From: Adiantum capillus-veneris
Taxonomy: Eukaryota; Streptophyta; Polypodiopsida; Polypodiales; Pteridaceae
Length of the DNA: 62,000 nt
NCBI GenBank assembly: GCA_014529385.2
Contig: CM043967.1
Location: forward strand, 126,643,182-126,705,181
Direction: 5' to 3'
Below the pieces are notes generated by a model, which had not been told where the DNA came from, did not search any database, and was given only the letters and a program-made list of their open reading frames with translations. Of the stretch, positions 40,999 to 53,927 are shown piece after piece; positions within the stretch are counted from its first letter, which is position 1, and each line of letters starts with the position of its first letter. A program made the translations under genes and the position numbers.

Positions 40999-43524
40999 TC
41001 GATAACCTAAGCTAGTGAGTTTAGAATGTGTAGAATAGAATAATTTCACTACTAATTTTGTTGGTTTTTTAGGGTGTGACTTAGTTTTTGGTTTGATTTG
41101 ATGATATTTGTACAAGAAATTGATGCTAATGTTGAGTTATGAACACCCCAAACCTCCAATTTTACTAATTTTGACTAGCCTTTCTAACCTAACCACTAAC
41201 ATTTGAAGTGTAAAGTATGTGAAATCCCCTTGAAAGAGGTGGAATCATCACTTTAATCAAGTTAATTGTGCTAATTTATGCCTAATTTGATGATTTGAGT
41301 GTTTGATTTTGACCTACAAATGGTCAATTTTGGAACCGATTTGATGGTGCACACGCTTGTGTGTGCAATGATGAGACTTCGCGTGGAGAAAAGAAATAGC
41401 TTGGAGTGTAATTACGATGTAAGTGCACTCACTTGTTATGTCAATTTTTGATTGATCAATGTGATTCAATTTGCTAATTATTTTCTAAAATTAGGTGTGT
41501 GTAACACAAATTGACCTACACTTTGCACCCAATTGGATACACTTGGAATGAAATTGATAGTCAAATTGTGACTAATGAACTTTGTGTGTATCCAAATAAT
41601 GTTTAATTCATGTGTGTGCATAAAAATCATTGTGTGTGTGCATGCACCAAAGAGAGAAAAAAACTGTCAAAAATTTCAAGTGTGTGTGCACCTAATCTCA
41701 AATGTGTGCATACATAAAATTGATGGAATTGATGATACATGAGTATGAAATCATGTAAATGATGAGTATGTTAGGCTAATTCAATCATTGGATAAGCTTA
41801 ATTTTGCCAAAAAATTGGGCCAAAATTGAGTGTGTGTGCCCATCCATGACCACTTGATTTTCAATGATTGATGGTCAATTAGGGCACCTAAATGATTTTT
41901 GATTGTGAAATGATCATGAAAAGTGTGTGAAAACATTAGGTGTAAGCTTTTGTGCTTAATTTTTGAGTGTGTGCATTGCTTGATTGGGTAAAAATAGTGT
42001 AATTTTTTAGAAATTGAGCATGCATTCATTCATTTATGCTTGATTGAGTTTGCAATTTGTGCATTCCAATGTGGAATTGATGTAATCTTTGCATAAAATT
42101 TTGGCCTAAATTTGGTTGTGTGTGCCTACTCATTAGCATGTGCAATCCGGTCCTTGAATGAATAATTGGTAATTTTTACCAATTATGATGATTAATCTGG
42201 CCAAATAGTTGATGTATGGCATTCAATGTCCAAATTGGGGATGAATAATTGGTAGAAATTATCAATTATGATGATTATTAGACCTAAAATTTGGGGTGCA
42301 TGATTGTTTGATTTATGATGATTCAATTGATACTCAATTAAAAACGATTGGATACGAATGACCAATGTCGTGGCATTGGGTCTTAATTGATTGAAAAAAG
42401 TTGAGAGTGGCATGGAGGGGATGATTTTGCACTCGAATTGATTTTTTAGTGACATTGGGACTTAAAACTCGAGAATAGGGGCAAGCATGTGTTGGTATGG
42501 GTTATTCCTCAAAGGATTGAGAGAGTTGCCATTTTCTTTAAAGGAGTCATAAATCGTGTCATTTGCGCTCAAAGGAATAGTGAGAATTCCCTGAGTGATC
42601 TTTAAAAAAAATAAAAAAATAACCCTACCTAAATTGGTTGCCAACCCTTCAACCTACGTTGTAGTATGTCCTAATAAGTAGCTCTCGACCTCCCCTTCCC
42701 TACCCGCCAAGAATTGTTTCTTTCAAGCTGAAAGAACACACACACACAAGAGTGGAGATGCCTCTTGGCTCTAATGAGTCATTCTTTTGTCTCCCGAGTC
42801 CATCGCATGGGACACACTCAAACCAAGGATATGTTTGACCGTAGAACTCCACTTGCTTTGTCACCTAAAGGCTCAAATAATCCAAGGCGGATTTTTTGCA
42901 CACCAATTGACTCATGTGAGTACAAATGCCCGTAGTGTTGGGTCCTAATGTACACAAGTCGCTTTTGGGAGCCGTTTTCAACACTTTTTCTCCACCCAAT
43001 AGCATAACGGCCCAATTCAATTTTGGATTACACACACACAAAATTGCCCATTTTGAGAAAATTCTACATATGTAGCTGGCATGACCCTTCTTTGCGCTGC
43101 CTACTTGCCCTATTGACTAGCACCACCCTTCTATAATTCCCGTATTGTATCTCAATTACCTCGGTGACATACCTACCGCTTTTTGAATGACATGAATACG
43201 GCATTCTCAACATAACGCTCTGAATCGCTTTTTTTTTTTGGACTAGCACAGGGCTGGCAAATTGCCCTCATTTCTGACGTGAGCAGTACCTGGCCCACCT
43301 GCACTTAACTAATTTGTCGCCTTTAGCACGTTGGAAGCTCCACAACACACACACCATTACACACACACAGACTGTCGATTATGCTCGCAACACACACATG
43401 CACGCATGACCTACCTCTAGAGCTTGGCCCGTAACTCTCACCTTGGTCAATGGACGGTGGACCCCACCCACAAACACAAACACACACACTCCCAGTAGCC
43501 TTGCTCGATCTTCACTCTCTCACA

Positions 43525-43527
<3 letters not shown>
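40999..43527 (+). other. Leader of the tRNA-Asp-primed element, non-coding
   Basis: AT-rich with many gtgtgtg words and aattggtaatttttacc-like repeats (42,160-42,270), similar in style to the leader at 17.1-18.8 kb on the other strand. 42,700-43,500 is richer in CA repeats. No gag or other protein is visible, so the body of the element is missing or lies outside the window. Confidence 0.5.

Positions 43528-43592
<65 letters not shown>
43528..43592. repeat. (CT)n microsatellite at an element breakpoint
   Basis: About 32 CT units. The minus-strand RNase H sequence to its right ends exactly at its edge. Confidence 0.95.
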
Positions 43593-43594
<2 letters not shown>

Positions 43595-44686
43595 CAACAA
43601 CATGGCCCCAATAGCGTCATCTCCTACAACATAAAACTCTTTTCCCAGTCATGAGCTTGAAAAATGGGTAGTGTATTCAAAGCCTCTTTGACTTTGTCAA
43701 AAAATGATCACAAACACGAGATCACTCCAAGGGATCATTCTTAACTGCTTGTTGCAATGGATACAATAGTTGTGATGCCAAAGGTATGAAACGAGACATA
43801 TATTTAACCTTCTATATGAAAGTGGCCAACTGTCTGGTATCTTTTGGAGATGACAGCAACAACAAATCGTACACTTTCTTTGGATCCACTTCAATCCCAT
43901 ATTCTAAAATCACATGTCCAAGAAACTTCACCCGTGGCTGTGCCAAATCACATTTCTTAGGGTTAGTTGAGCCCCGCATTCATCATACCTTGCAAAAGTC
44001 ATTTCAAGCTTTTGAACATGCTCTTTTTTTTAACAGTATACATAAAAATCATCTATGAAACCTTTGACAAAGTTCCCAAGGAACGGGGTAAGGATCCAAT
44101 CCACTTTTCTTTCAAAATCTCCAGGCCCATTTGTCAACCCAAAGGGAAGGCAGCAAAAGCAGAAACAACCCCATGGCGTGATAAAAGTGGTCTTTTTTCG
44201 GTCTTCAAGAGCAAGGATAAGCTGAAAATATCTTGAATAACCATCACAAATGTATCTTTTAAAACCAGTCACTGCATCTAAAAGTTGATCAATGAAAGAC
44301 AAAGGGTAAGGATATTTTTTAGTCACTGCACTTAATGGCTTGTAATCAACACAAACTCTTCAACACCCATCTTTCTTTGGAGTGACCACTATAGAGCTCA
44401 CCCATTCAACATTATCCACTTGCACAATAAACCTTGCATCCAAAATCTTATCCACTTCCTCTTTTAAATCATTCATTTGCTCCGTACCCATCCTTCTTAA
44501 TTTCTGCCTTATTGGCTTTGCCCCTTCAACTAGTTCAATGTTCAGAGGATCTCCAACAAAACCCCTTATTTCTTGATATGAAGTGATGAAAAGATTTGAA
44601 AACCTATCCAGCAGTGCTAAGTACTCCCTTCTTTCTCCTTGTGTGAGATTGTACTCAGCATATTTTGAATCACTTCTTTCTTCCAT
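43593..44686 (-). pseudogene. Reverse transcriptase and start of RNase H (minus strand)
   Basis: From right to left: DRFSNLFITSYQEIRGF, ELVEGAKPIRQKLRRMG, WVSSIVVTPKKDG, then TGA (about 44,360) where Trp is usual, VCVDYKPL, YICDGYSRYFQL, TTFITPWGCFCF and motif C FIDDFYVY (44047-44058) with both Asp present. Beyond, FLGHVILEYGIEVDPKKV and KVKYMSRFIPLA continue the RT-RNase H link in several frames to about 43,600, where FYVVGDDAIGAMLLQ stops at the microsatellite. RT is degraded by stops but keeps its catalytic motif. Confidence 0.85.
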
Positions 44687-45024
44687 GGCAATTCCTGTCT
44701 AGGCTGCATCAACTCCTCAAGTTGCTCTAATTGGCTTGAAGCGTTTATATTCCATGACACTTGCAACATTTCACCCACTTCTCTCTTCTCCTCGTACAAC
44801 AACAAGAATGAAACTTCACCCTCATCACTAGAACTGGAAGAAGAGCTACTTTTTGAGTCTTCAAAACTGTTTTCACTGGTAACTTTGGATTCATCATTCT
44901 CATTCACATCTTCCAGTGCCATAGGTTGCTTGATAGTCATATCAAACACCCTCTTTTCATCCTTCCTTCCATACACATAAATTGTGCCATTGCCCCAATC
45001 TTGCGCATCACCAACATCTCTCAA
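44687..45024 (-). pseudogene. Linker between protease and RT with acidic-serine tract
   Basis: Open frame with DWGNGTIYVYGRKDEKRVFDM then a Glu/Asp/Ser-rich tract including eight consecutive Ser before DEGEV. The same order (W-G-G-I followed by an acidic Ser-rich tract) occurs at about 29,708-29,890 and 39,020-39,215. The frame runs on into the N-terminal edge of RT at 44,617. Unknown role; possibly a flexible spacer or phosphorylation target. Confidence 0.6.
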
Positions 45025-45171
45025 CCAAGGTCATCCCAAAATGAGAGGAAAAGCTCCCTGGCTAGCTGTCATAACATGAAAGTTTACTATAATCTTCACG
45101 TTAAAGACTTCAACTTCCAAATTCTTAATCATCTCCAAACACTTCACTTTGGCATGGTTGCTAGTCGAATC

Positions 45172-45437
45172 CAAAACCTAGAGCTTCCGCATGTAATGAG
45201 ACCCAGTCTCTAGACAAATAATTGAGTGATCACAAAAACTTGAGCACCTCCATCAATGTAAGCCTCTCCCATGCCCACACTTTTGTGCCAACCACAAGAC
45301 AAATGTCGGGTTAACTCTCCAATAACCAACACTTTGACTTGTCCATGTTTCGGCTCTTTCTCTGGATTCACCAATGACCTCCATTTTCTCTTGATTTTGG
45401 GCACCATATTCAAAAGTACAATATACTTTCCTCCCAA
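45172..45437 (-). pseudogene. Aspartic protease (minus strand)
   Basis: AYIDGGAQVFVITQ (about 45,265-45,224) is the active-site strand with DGGA, as in the two related elements. The rest of the protease is in broken frames between 45,220 and 45,020. Confidence 0.7.
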
Positions 45438-45471
45438 TCAAGTCTTCCTTTAAACTGTAAGTTGTTTGGCC

Positions 45472-46005
45472 TTATCCCAAAGGTAAATTTGCTACTTCAA
45501 ACTGTCTACGCGGTCTTCTCTTCCTCTTGGATTTTTCCTCTTCACCCTCTTTCTCTTTCTCTTTCCCTTTCCTTTTGCTGGGACTTGAAGTGGCATAGCC
45601 CTCCCTCTGTCTTTTGCCTACAGACAGCATATCTACTTCTTTCTTTTCAACCTGTACAATACCCACCTTACCACTAAAGGTTGAGGCTTGATTATCCTGT
45701 TTAGTACCTTGATCTCCTCATATATCCAATGCATAATCACTGGCCCTATTAGGAATCTATTGGGGAAGTGGAAACATATCACCTCCCATCCTTGTTTGCT
45801 TTGAACAATAAGTGCTCATATGACCAAGTTCAGCACAATTATAACAGGTAGGGATGAACCTCCACTGCGGCTCAAAGACACCTTGTCCACAACCTGCATT
45901 CGCATTAGGGTAAGCCTCACATGCTTGGGCCATTTCTCTACCATGACCGCGACCACGACCACCTCCAAGAACACTGAGTCGCAAATCTTGCATCATGGTC
46001 ATCAT
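45472..46005 (-). pseudogene. Zinc knuckle and basic segment (minus strand)
   Basis: Knuckle C-YN-C-AELG-H-MSTY-C (about 45,842-45,800) and tail RMGGDMFPLPQ. After a stop, a Lys/Arg/Glu-rich part (KRKGKEKEKEG, KSKRKRRPRR) leads to NLPLG, the counterpart of FPLG in the related elements. The basic cluster resembles a nuclear localisation signal. Confidence 0.75.
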
Positions 46006-46815
46006 GTCTTGAATATTTCAATAATATAAATCTCCAGTATTAGTAACCCTTTGAGCAGATTGGGTTCCAGCCTCTCGCTGATTTTCCTCCTTTGCCACCA
46101 CTACTTTGCACAGGGACCGCTTTTCCATACTCATTAAGTATTTGAGCCTTCCATTCTTTCTCCCTAACGATAGTGACTGCTTCCTCAAAGGTGGCGAGCC
46201 TTTTCAACTCAGCTTTGAACTTCCGACTTTCTTTTAAGTTTTCCACAAAATGGTCCTTCTTTAACATGGATGGAGGAATTTCATTTCCCAAAGTTTGGGC
46301 CCATTTTTCTCATAAACGGGTGAATTGCATGACAAAATCATCAACACTTTGATTAGCCCTCTGAGTGTACCCTAGAATTTCATGTGAAACTTCATAGGTA
46401 CTTCAATGGATCTGTATTGTGCCAGGAAATCCTGCTTCACACGATTGTAATCCAAAATTACTCTTGGATTTTGTGCCTGCATCAACTCCTCAAACTTGTG
46501 TAACCAAACTTTTTCCTCATCCTGTAAACTATATTGCAGCAATCGCAACAATATAGCTTGGTCTAGTATATTTTGCAGTAAGCAATTGAATTTCAACCTT
46601 TCAATAAATGTATGTGCATTTTCATTATGCAATCCGTGAAATTGTGAGAACTTGTCTGCCAGGTTTGATTTCCACAAAAAACACTTATATGTGACATCAA
46701 AATCTCAAGGGATGTTGATGGATCATTCCAATACCTAATCCACCTCACACTAGGTAACCTGGCCCCCAGTGCTTGGCTTCACAAAATCTCATGACCCTCA
46801 AAATTGTGTAGCCCA
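46006..46815 (-). pseudogene. Gag capsid region (minus strand)
   Basis: Frames 46677-46372 (FSQFHGLHNENAHTFIERLKFNC, DEEKVWLHKFEEL, YNRVKQDFLAQY) and 46291-46040 (HFVENLKESRKFKAELKRLATFEEA) together give a Retrotrans_gag capsid with one frame break near 46,370. The first part is duplicated to the right. Confidence 0.75.
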
Positions 46816-47250
46816 AAATTTCATGCCAAACTTCATCAGGCACTTCAATGGACATGTACTATGCCAGGAAAGCTTGCTTCACATGATTATAGTCCAAAAC
46901 CACCTTGGAGTCTATGTCTGCACCAACTCCTTATGATTGTGTAACCAAACTTTTGCCTCATCCTGTAAATTGCATTGCAGGAGTCGCAAAAATATAGCTT
47001 GGTCTATTATATTTTGTAGTAAGCAATTAACTTCTAATTTTTCATAAAAGTCTGTGCAATCTCATTAGGCAATCCATGAAATTGTGGGAGCTCGTCCGCC
47101 ATGTTTGATTGCCATGAAAACACTTACATATGACATCAAAATCTCAAGGAATGTTGATGGATCACTTGAGTACACCTAATCCACCTCACACTTGGTAACC
47201 TGGTCCCCAATGCTTAGCTTCACAAAACCTCATGAGCCTCTAAAGGCTGC
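46371..47250 (-). repeat. Tandem duplication of about 440 bp in gag
   Basis: Copy 1 46,371-46,811 and copy 2 46,812-47,250 align along their length (for example tcaagg[ga]atgttgatggatca and cacctcacac..ggtaacctgg in both). Copy 2 is more decayed: its HGLPNEIAQTF frame has stops, while copy 1 is open for 101 codons. Confidence 0.85.
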
Positions 47251-47392
47251 ACTCCAATTATACGACCGCCTCAAGTGTTGTCCACAATTTGCAAATACAT
47301 AGGTGGTTGTCCATAAGGACCCACATCCCCTTTAAATTCTCTATCTGCAAAATAGAAATATTTCACATGAAGTGGAGCATGAAATAATTTTA
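47251..47392 (-). other. Leader between primer site and gag duplication
   Basis: Short open frame with HVKYFYFADREFKGDVG and PPMYLQIVDN on the minus strand. It sits where the mini-ORFs are in the related elements but shows no clear similarity to them. Confidence 0.35.
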
Positions 47393-47410
47393 TCCTCAGT
47401 TGCGGCACCA
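47393..47410 (-). other. Primer-binding-like site (minus strand)
   Basis: Minus strand TGGTGCCGCAACTGAGGA, 14 of 18 bases shared with the site at 27382-27399 of the nested element, a few bases inside the LTR end TGCTAACA. Confidence 0.65.
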
Positions 47411-48873
47411 AAACAATGTTAGCATGCAAACAATAAGAAAAACTAGTGCCTCTATAGCCTTGCACGAGTCACACCGTCGGAAGGAAGAACTATTGCACGG
47501 GCAAAAACACCTGTAGAGATTTATGAAAAACCATTCAAGAATGAGATGCACTCAAAATTAGGAGAAACTAAGGACATTGTGATGAAGCGCATCTTGTGGA
47601 GATGTCTGTAGAGTATCCATAGGCAAAAAACAGATGAAAGATGAAGAAGTTATGGCCGCTCGAAATCGGGGGTGTTCTCTTTCTTGCTAAAAAATGAGCT
47701 CTCTAAAATTTGTGCAGGTGTTGCAGCTATGAAAATGGCGGCTCTCTTGTCTTTTATCCCCAAAGATTTTTCTCTCTCCTCAATCAACAAGGCTCTCTTG
47801 GTGGGCATCTTTTAATTGGCTCAGTTTTGGCCTTTTTTGGGTGAAGATTGAGGTGTCGGTGACCAAGGGAATGGGGTGGGGGCAAGTGACTGGGGACGTG
47901 AAAAAGATTCCAAGCCCCTATCCAACTGATTTTGAACTTCCAAAATACACCCTTTCTCACCCATGAATTCCATGAGCCCCTCCATGGCAAGCCTTGAGAG
48001 CTCCTCTCACTTGGATACACCCATAATGGGCTCCCCCTTCAGGCTTTATACCCCCCACTCTCCACTTTTTCCTTCCCATGTGGGATAATCCCTCTGCCAC
48101 ATGGAAACCTCCTCCTCAATCCTCCCAAATCCCTTGTACCCAAAAAATTTCTAGATATTGCCCAAAGTAGGAGGGCTTCTTTGACAAACTTCTCCCATGC
48201 GTAAGTTGTTGCTTCGGTCACTGATTGACACATCGTAACATACCGCTTGGAACCCAAGTCCTTGGCTTCTTCTAGAATTCTCAAACCTCAGCATTTCTAA
48301 TTCCAATAATCAAGTTGCCCCAGCTGCCCTTGTCGCATGCACCTGCAATCACTTCCTAAGTTGAGACCGCCCACTTCGGATGCTCGTAACTTATAATGTA
48401 CATGTCCGATTCACAAGCTATACAACACGGCAGAAAATACTTATTGAAATCCATGTTTTGAAGACTCAAACAACCCAAAACATCAGCACCCAATATTGTC
48501 AAAATCAGACCGTTGTACATGATTTTTTACATGGTCACTTCCAAGACTTACACGGCTATGTACACATATATACACGAGGCTAGTGGGCAAGCTTTTTGGC
48601 ATGGCCTAATGACTTGATGCTCATACAAAAAATGCATACAATGTTTCTTTAACCACTTGCAACAAGGCTTTATTGATAATAGATGGCTATATATAGCATA
48701 TGAGAGTTTACTACGCTAAGTGTGAGGAAAAAAGTAGCACATGATAATAGTAGTATAATTGAGTTCCCTTGGGTTTATATGGGAGAAGATGTTATCTCAA
48801 GGAAGTGATTGGGTGGTTAAATAAGAGCCTAATAGAGTGGAAATGTGATTTCCAAGTGAGGGAAGAAGGGCCC

Positions 48874-48881
48874 TATTTATA
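48874..48881 (-). promoter_or_regulatory. LTR promoter TATA box (minus strand)
   Basis: TATAAATA read on the minus strand, in the probable LTR. The surroundings (CTATAAATAG followed by G/C) are like the box in the nested element. Confidence 0.5.
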
Positions 48882-49068
48882 GGTGAAGTTGCCTCATTAA
48901 AGAGAAGATACTTGGTAGCATTGAAACAAGGGTCTAGCCATTTGTGTTACAATTGTCAACCATGTGAAGAATATGAGTGACACTTGTATTTTATTTCTCA
49001 ATCTTTCATCTTAAATATCTCCTTATTGGTGACACTTGTCCTTCTAGAATCTTCTTCTTGGCACTTAC

Positions 49069-49340
49069 CTTGTCTCCTAGATGTTTCTAGATCAAAAAGT
49101 CTGAGGCTTGCCTAAATTGTCATTTGCTTCTAAGAACAAATGCATCACAATGGATGTAAGAATTTCATGTAACCTTTGACTAAATCTAATAAAAGTATTG
49201 ATATCTTGTCTCCTAGATGTTTCTAGATCTAAAAGTCTTAAGCTTGCCTAAGTTGTCATTTGCTTCTAAGAACAAATGCATCACAATGGATGTAAGCATG
49301 ACATGTAACCTTTGGCTGAAGCTAATAAGAGGATTGATAT
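49069..49340. repeat. 136-bp tandem duplication in the probable LTR
   Basis: cttgtctcctagatgtttct starts at 49,069 and again at 49,205; the units share long identical runs such as gtcatttgcttctaagaac. Confidence 0.9.
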
Positions 49341-49474
49341 GAAATTAAAATGATGCATGGTAGGGAAAAAACAAGCTAGTGCATTGGATTATATCACAAT
49401 GAACTCATACTAGATATGTATGAGAATAAAATACCATACTACCAGTCAAAAGAAAATGTCAACATTTTTTCCCC

Positions 49475-50233
49475 ACAGTTAAGAGGCATACATGTTGAGG
49501 CTTTTCGTGCTTCTTTATTAAAATGCGGTGAAGTAAAAAAAATAGCTTTGAAAATAATTTATTAGATGAGGTATATAACCTAGCATCATATATTATGCCT
49601 GCATATGTACATTATGGAGAATGGTCCCATGCATCTAAATATGTACGTCATAGTGGTAGTGCTCATCACATGTTCCCATTATGGGCATGCTACTACATGA
49701 CAAGGTATTGAGTGTAAGCTAAAGTATTACCTCAACATTATGCTCACTACAAATTCAAGAGTCTAAGTGTCACACACACTACTAGAGTACTTGCCTTTTG
49801 CTCAGATCCAAACTTTTTTCCCTCATATTTCCAGCCATAACTTAGACGAACACACTTTTCTCTCCTAGCCACAACGTGGAATCTTCATTGGATGGGGGTG
49901 TGCTGTGTAATCAAGTTAATATATCATGTGAGTTATTCAAGAGGTGGTTTGTAATGAAAAAGTTTTAGTCAAATGAACAAAGCTATATTAACAAAAGAGG
50001 TTTTTATATTCCATTTTGGGAAATTCCTAAAACAAAGGGTCGTTTAACCATTCAAACATGTTCAAAAAAGTGGTTTTCTAACACTCGTCAAATGCACATT
50101 ATATAGGGGGTGCTCAATAGTGTATCTCATGAGACAACTCAAGAGCATTGAGAATCCCTTATCATTCCCATACATGATACATCACATGTATCTTTGTCCC
50201 CATAATTAATATTTGACCTCCGAGCATGATAAT

Positions 50234-50277
<44 letters not shown>

Positions 50278-52279
50278 CCTCAAATGGCCCAAGAGAAAAT
50301 TCACACACAAAACTGACACTAGGCACAAGAAAAGGGTAGAAGAGAAGGGGATGTGAGACAAACCACCGAGGAATTAGGCCTCGAATTTCTATGGCAGCTC
50401 TTCTCTTACCACAAAAACCCTTCACAAAGCTCCATCTTCAAAATAATACACACACACAAGCGGCATCATGCACAAGAAAAGGGTGGAAGAGAACAAGATG
50501 GGGGAGAAAATACTAAGGAATCGGGCCTCCAAATGGCTATGGTATCTCTTATCTTCCCAAAAAAAAAAAAACTCTGCAAAGCTCCCTCTTTAAAAAAATG
50601 GCTTCCCCTCTTGTGTTTAGAAAAAAAGCCCCTTCTTCTCCAACCAAGGTGTGCTTATAGAGGGGTTTGTTTGTTTCTTATTAATTTCCTTCCACACATT
50701 CAGTGTAGCTCTTTTTTGTATTTTTTGCATGGCCATGTATGAAAAGAACTACTTAGATTAGCTGAAAAGAGCTACTTAGATTAGCTCTTTATTTAAAAAT
50801 GGTGGCCTCCCCCCTTAGAACACACATTTGGGGGGGGGGGGAGCAGCCCTAATTCAAGTGTCTGCGAGCAATCACGAACAAACAAAAAAAGACGACCATT
50901 GCCCAATGCCAAAGATGTAGCCAAGCCATGCTCATGTGAGGAGGACAGTCCAGATGCCATATCCATGAGGAGGAATTCTTTTCTTATGATGCCTTATTCT
51001 TAGTCTTGATTTACTATATATACCCTACTTTGCTCACCCCAGATGTATCATATGGATTTTATGACCTAAGACATGGTGACAACACCAAAAGAACCCTAAA
51101 GAAAGCCACCAAATGATGTACAAGACAAAAGTTTTTCCATTGCACATTGAGACTTCAATTTCTATTTTCTCCCTTACCCAATGAGAACCTTGTAAAAACC
51201 AAGAAAAACTCCAAGTCCCAAAATTTAAGCATGGTTCTCCACTCCGCACTTCAAGGTTCTGAAGGCTTCTAACTAATGCTATAAAAATGAAAACAATCGT
51301 CTAATAACTTGTGATCTACATTCACTACTGACTCTAATTGGTTGTAACTTGGCCCACATGGCTCCGATTTCCAAGCAATCACTTTTTTCTTGCCTTCTAT
51401 CCTTCCTATCGCCAAATGAAACTCTACCAAGTTGAAAAAGAACTCTAGTTACAAGTTTCTTGAGGTGACCAAAACGTTGTTGACTCGGTCCCTTGTCAAA
51501 ATTCTTCAGTTCATAAGTTGTCCATTTCAACTCCGACTGAGGATCTTAAAAGACCTAAATGGTTGTCAATTTTTTTGCTTTGACTGGGTATCTTCAGATA
51601 TCTCTCAAGCTATCACCATACGTACATTACTGGGTACACCATTATAGCCTTTAAACTGCAATATCTTGCACATTACGGCTCTAATTGATGAGCCATTTAT
51701 AGGAGATTGGAGAGCACTTTAAAGAGGACCATATACTCTCCCAAACCTTTTCCCAACTTTAAATACGTCTCTTGATTATCCCCAAAGTAAGACTTTCTGG
51801 CTTGAGAAACCACCAAAAACATACACTTCTAGATCCTCTCAATTACACCCGGTCTTAATGCCTATTCTCGCACTTTGAAATAACTTTGGAGACACCCATG
51901 GCCTAAATTTCCCCTTCTTTGGCATACATAATCTTTGGCTATACCCACGGCTCTGTGTTGAAACCATGGGAGTTGCTATGCTTGTTCCTACCAATGACAT
52001 TACCACTCTTGTCATTAGTGGTGAAGCCTATTGGGCTACAAGTTAACAGTGGGGCGGTTTTGAGTGGTTCTTACTGTGGCCATCTTGTATAGGGCTCTTC
52101 TCATGTAAAAGAGATTGAGAAAGTAAATCCCAGCCAAGTTGAATGGAACAAAATTTTACTTTTTGCTATTCTGGGAAAAAGACTAACAAAGGGAGTAAAA
52201 CAAGTTTTTACTCAATGCTCATAATCAACGTTTTGAAAACTTGAGAGAGAAAAGAGAAGGAGGAGGAAAGAGGCTATTG

Positions 52280-52335
<56 letters not shown>

Positions 52336-53866
52336 TTTTTCATCATAACTTCTTCATCCAAACTCAGATTTGGGTGATCTATAGCCTCAATTGAAGAGAA
52401 CAATTCCTTGTAGGCATTGATATAAAAATATAGATTTTTAGAGGTATATATGGAACTCTTTTTTGCAGTAGCATTTTTGAAGTGAACAGGTTCAAAGAAG
52501 TTGACGGCAAAACAAGGGAAAGCAACACCATTTTAGTATTATTTAATTTTGATTAGAAGCAAGAAATTTTGTAAGGTTTGAAAATCATTTTTGATGGGAA
52601 AAAACCTCTAAAGAGGAATATACATAAGCTAAAGTTCTGTAACCCTCAACGATTTTTGAATAAATCAAACTATTTAATTTATTGTGTCGTGTCTCTGTAT
52701 GAGAGAGAGAGAGAGAGAGTGGTACTATCTCTTTGCTACATGTGCTACGGGGCACCATTGCAAAGCCAACACCACCAGTGGTTTAGCAACAGTAAGGGCT
52801 ACGTGAAAATGCCAAGCTTGTGGATTTTTGGTACCGTCATAATTCGACCTCCCACGAGCTTCTGGGTGATTTATCCTGCAAACTATGTGTCTATTTTGCG
52901 AGTTCTTTATACCGGTAGGTTCATGGTGAGTAGAGCTACTCATTAGGATCATAAATTTTGAGAATTGGTGACCTCCAATAGACAACTTGTCTTCATATGT
53001 GTTTGGTACACCAAGTGGTTACAGGCAGGATATAGGGTCAGAGTCCATAGGGTAGTGACCTCTACGTAAGTAGAGTAACCCTGTGAGTTTCAAGGTGATT
53101 AAAGGAATTTTGGTCTTCATTTTGGTAGCATGCGAATTGTGTATTGTTTTGTAGTCTCGAGCACATAGGATGTCTAGGTTTGATTTCCTTAAGTAGTGAT
53201 TGTCTTAGAAGGTCAAGTAGGTGATTGGCAACCATCTATTTGCTTCCACACACCTGGGGGTCGAGCTACACCCTTGGCCAACATTTTGGTATGTTGGTTT
53301 AGTTCTCTGTATGCTAACATCTTCTTGCGACATATCTATCAATATTGGCATCGTTGCCAAGGATGGAGTCTTACAATATGGCGATTGAGTTTTTCCGAGC
53401 GAAAAAAAAACGAACGATTCCATCAATAAAGTTCTTGACTTCTTCTGTCATCCCAGGGCCTTGAGAAATCTATCCAAATGAGGAGCATGAAAAATAAGTG
53501 CAGCATATAATTTCGTGAAGTTATTGGTGCCACCTGCAGTAGGAGATTAATGTGGGAAACTTATACCTCTACATGTCATCACCCTCTAGCCATAGCCTCC
53601 AATGTAGTCAAAGAGAGATGAAATCTAAGACCTGAACCACTCCTTCTCTCTTCCCTCTTACACCCATATAAGTAGACATGAGAAAATAATCTCAAGAGCT
53701 GAAAATTTTGAATCAACCTTGCTACACAATCAACCCTAGTGACAACAACTGAACAATATGTAGATCCATATGGGCTCCACAAGGACTGTCAAATTAATTG
53801 GAAATGTTGACATATTAGAGAGACCAAGATAAGGGCAAGATTCATAGGCCCAGATGAGTAAAATGG

Positions 53867-53927
<61 letters not shown>

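Larger units (their letters stand above)
43593..49464 (-). mobile_element. Minus-strand Tat-like gypsy element, 3' truncated
   Basis: On the minus strand: LTR 49464-47417, primer-like site 47410-47393, gag with an internal duplication, zinc knuckle, basic segment, protease, acidic linker, RT and the start of RNase H, ending at the CT array. Integrase and 3' LTR are absent. Sequence features (DGGA protease, RMGGDM tail after the knuckle, acidic linker) tie it to the two plus-strand Tat-like elements. Confidence 0.82.
47417..49464 (-). repeat. Probable LTR of the minus-strand element, 2,048 bp
   Basis: Plus-strand ends TGTTAGCATGC and GTCAACA give TG...CA on both strands. Length is close to the 2,067-bp LTRs of the nested relative. 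A minus-strand TATAAATA box lies at 48881-48874. The left side touches the primer site; the right side touches a purine tract (minus strand GGGGAAAAAA). No second copy is present, so limits are inferred. Confidence 0.55.

Noticed and set aside
47271-47465. Fourth copy of the mini-ORF family in the minus-strand element
   Set aside because: The position fits, but none of the blocks PFHFAQ, FMFG, INYE or FIL is present.
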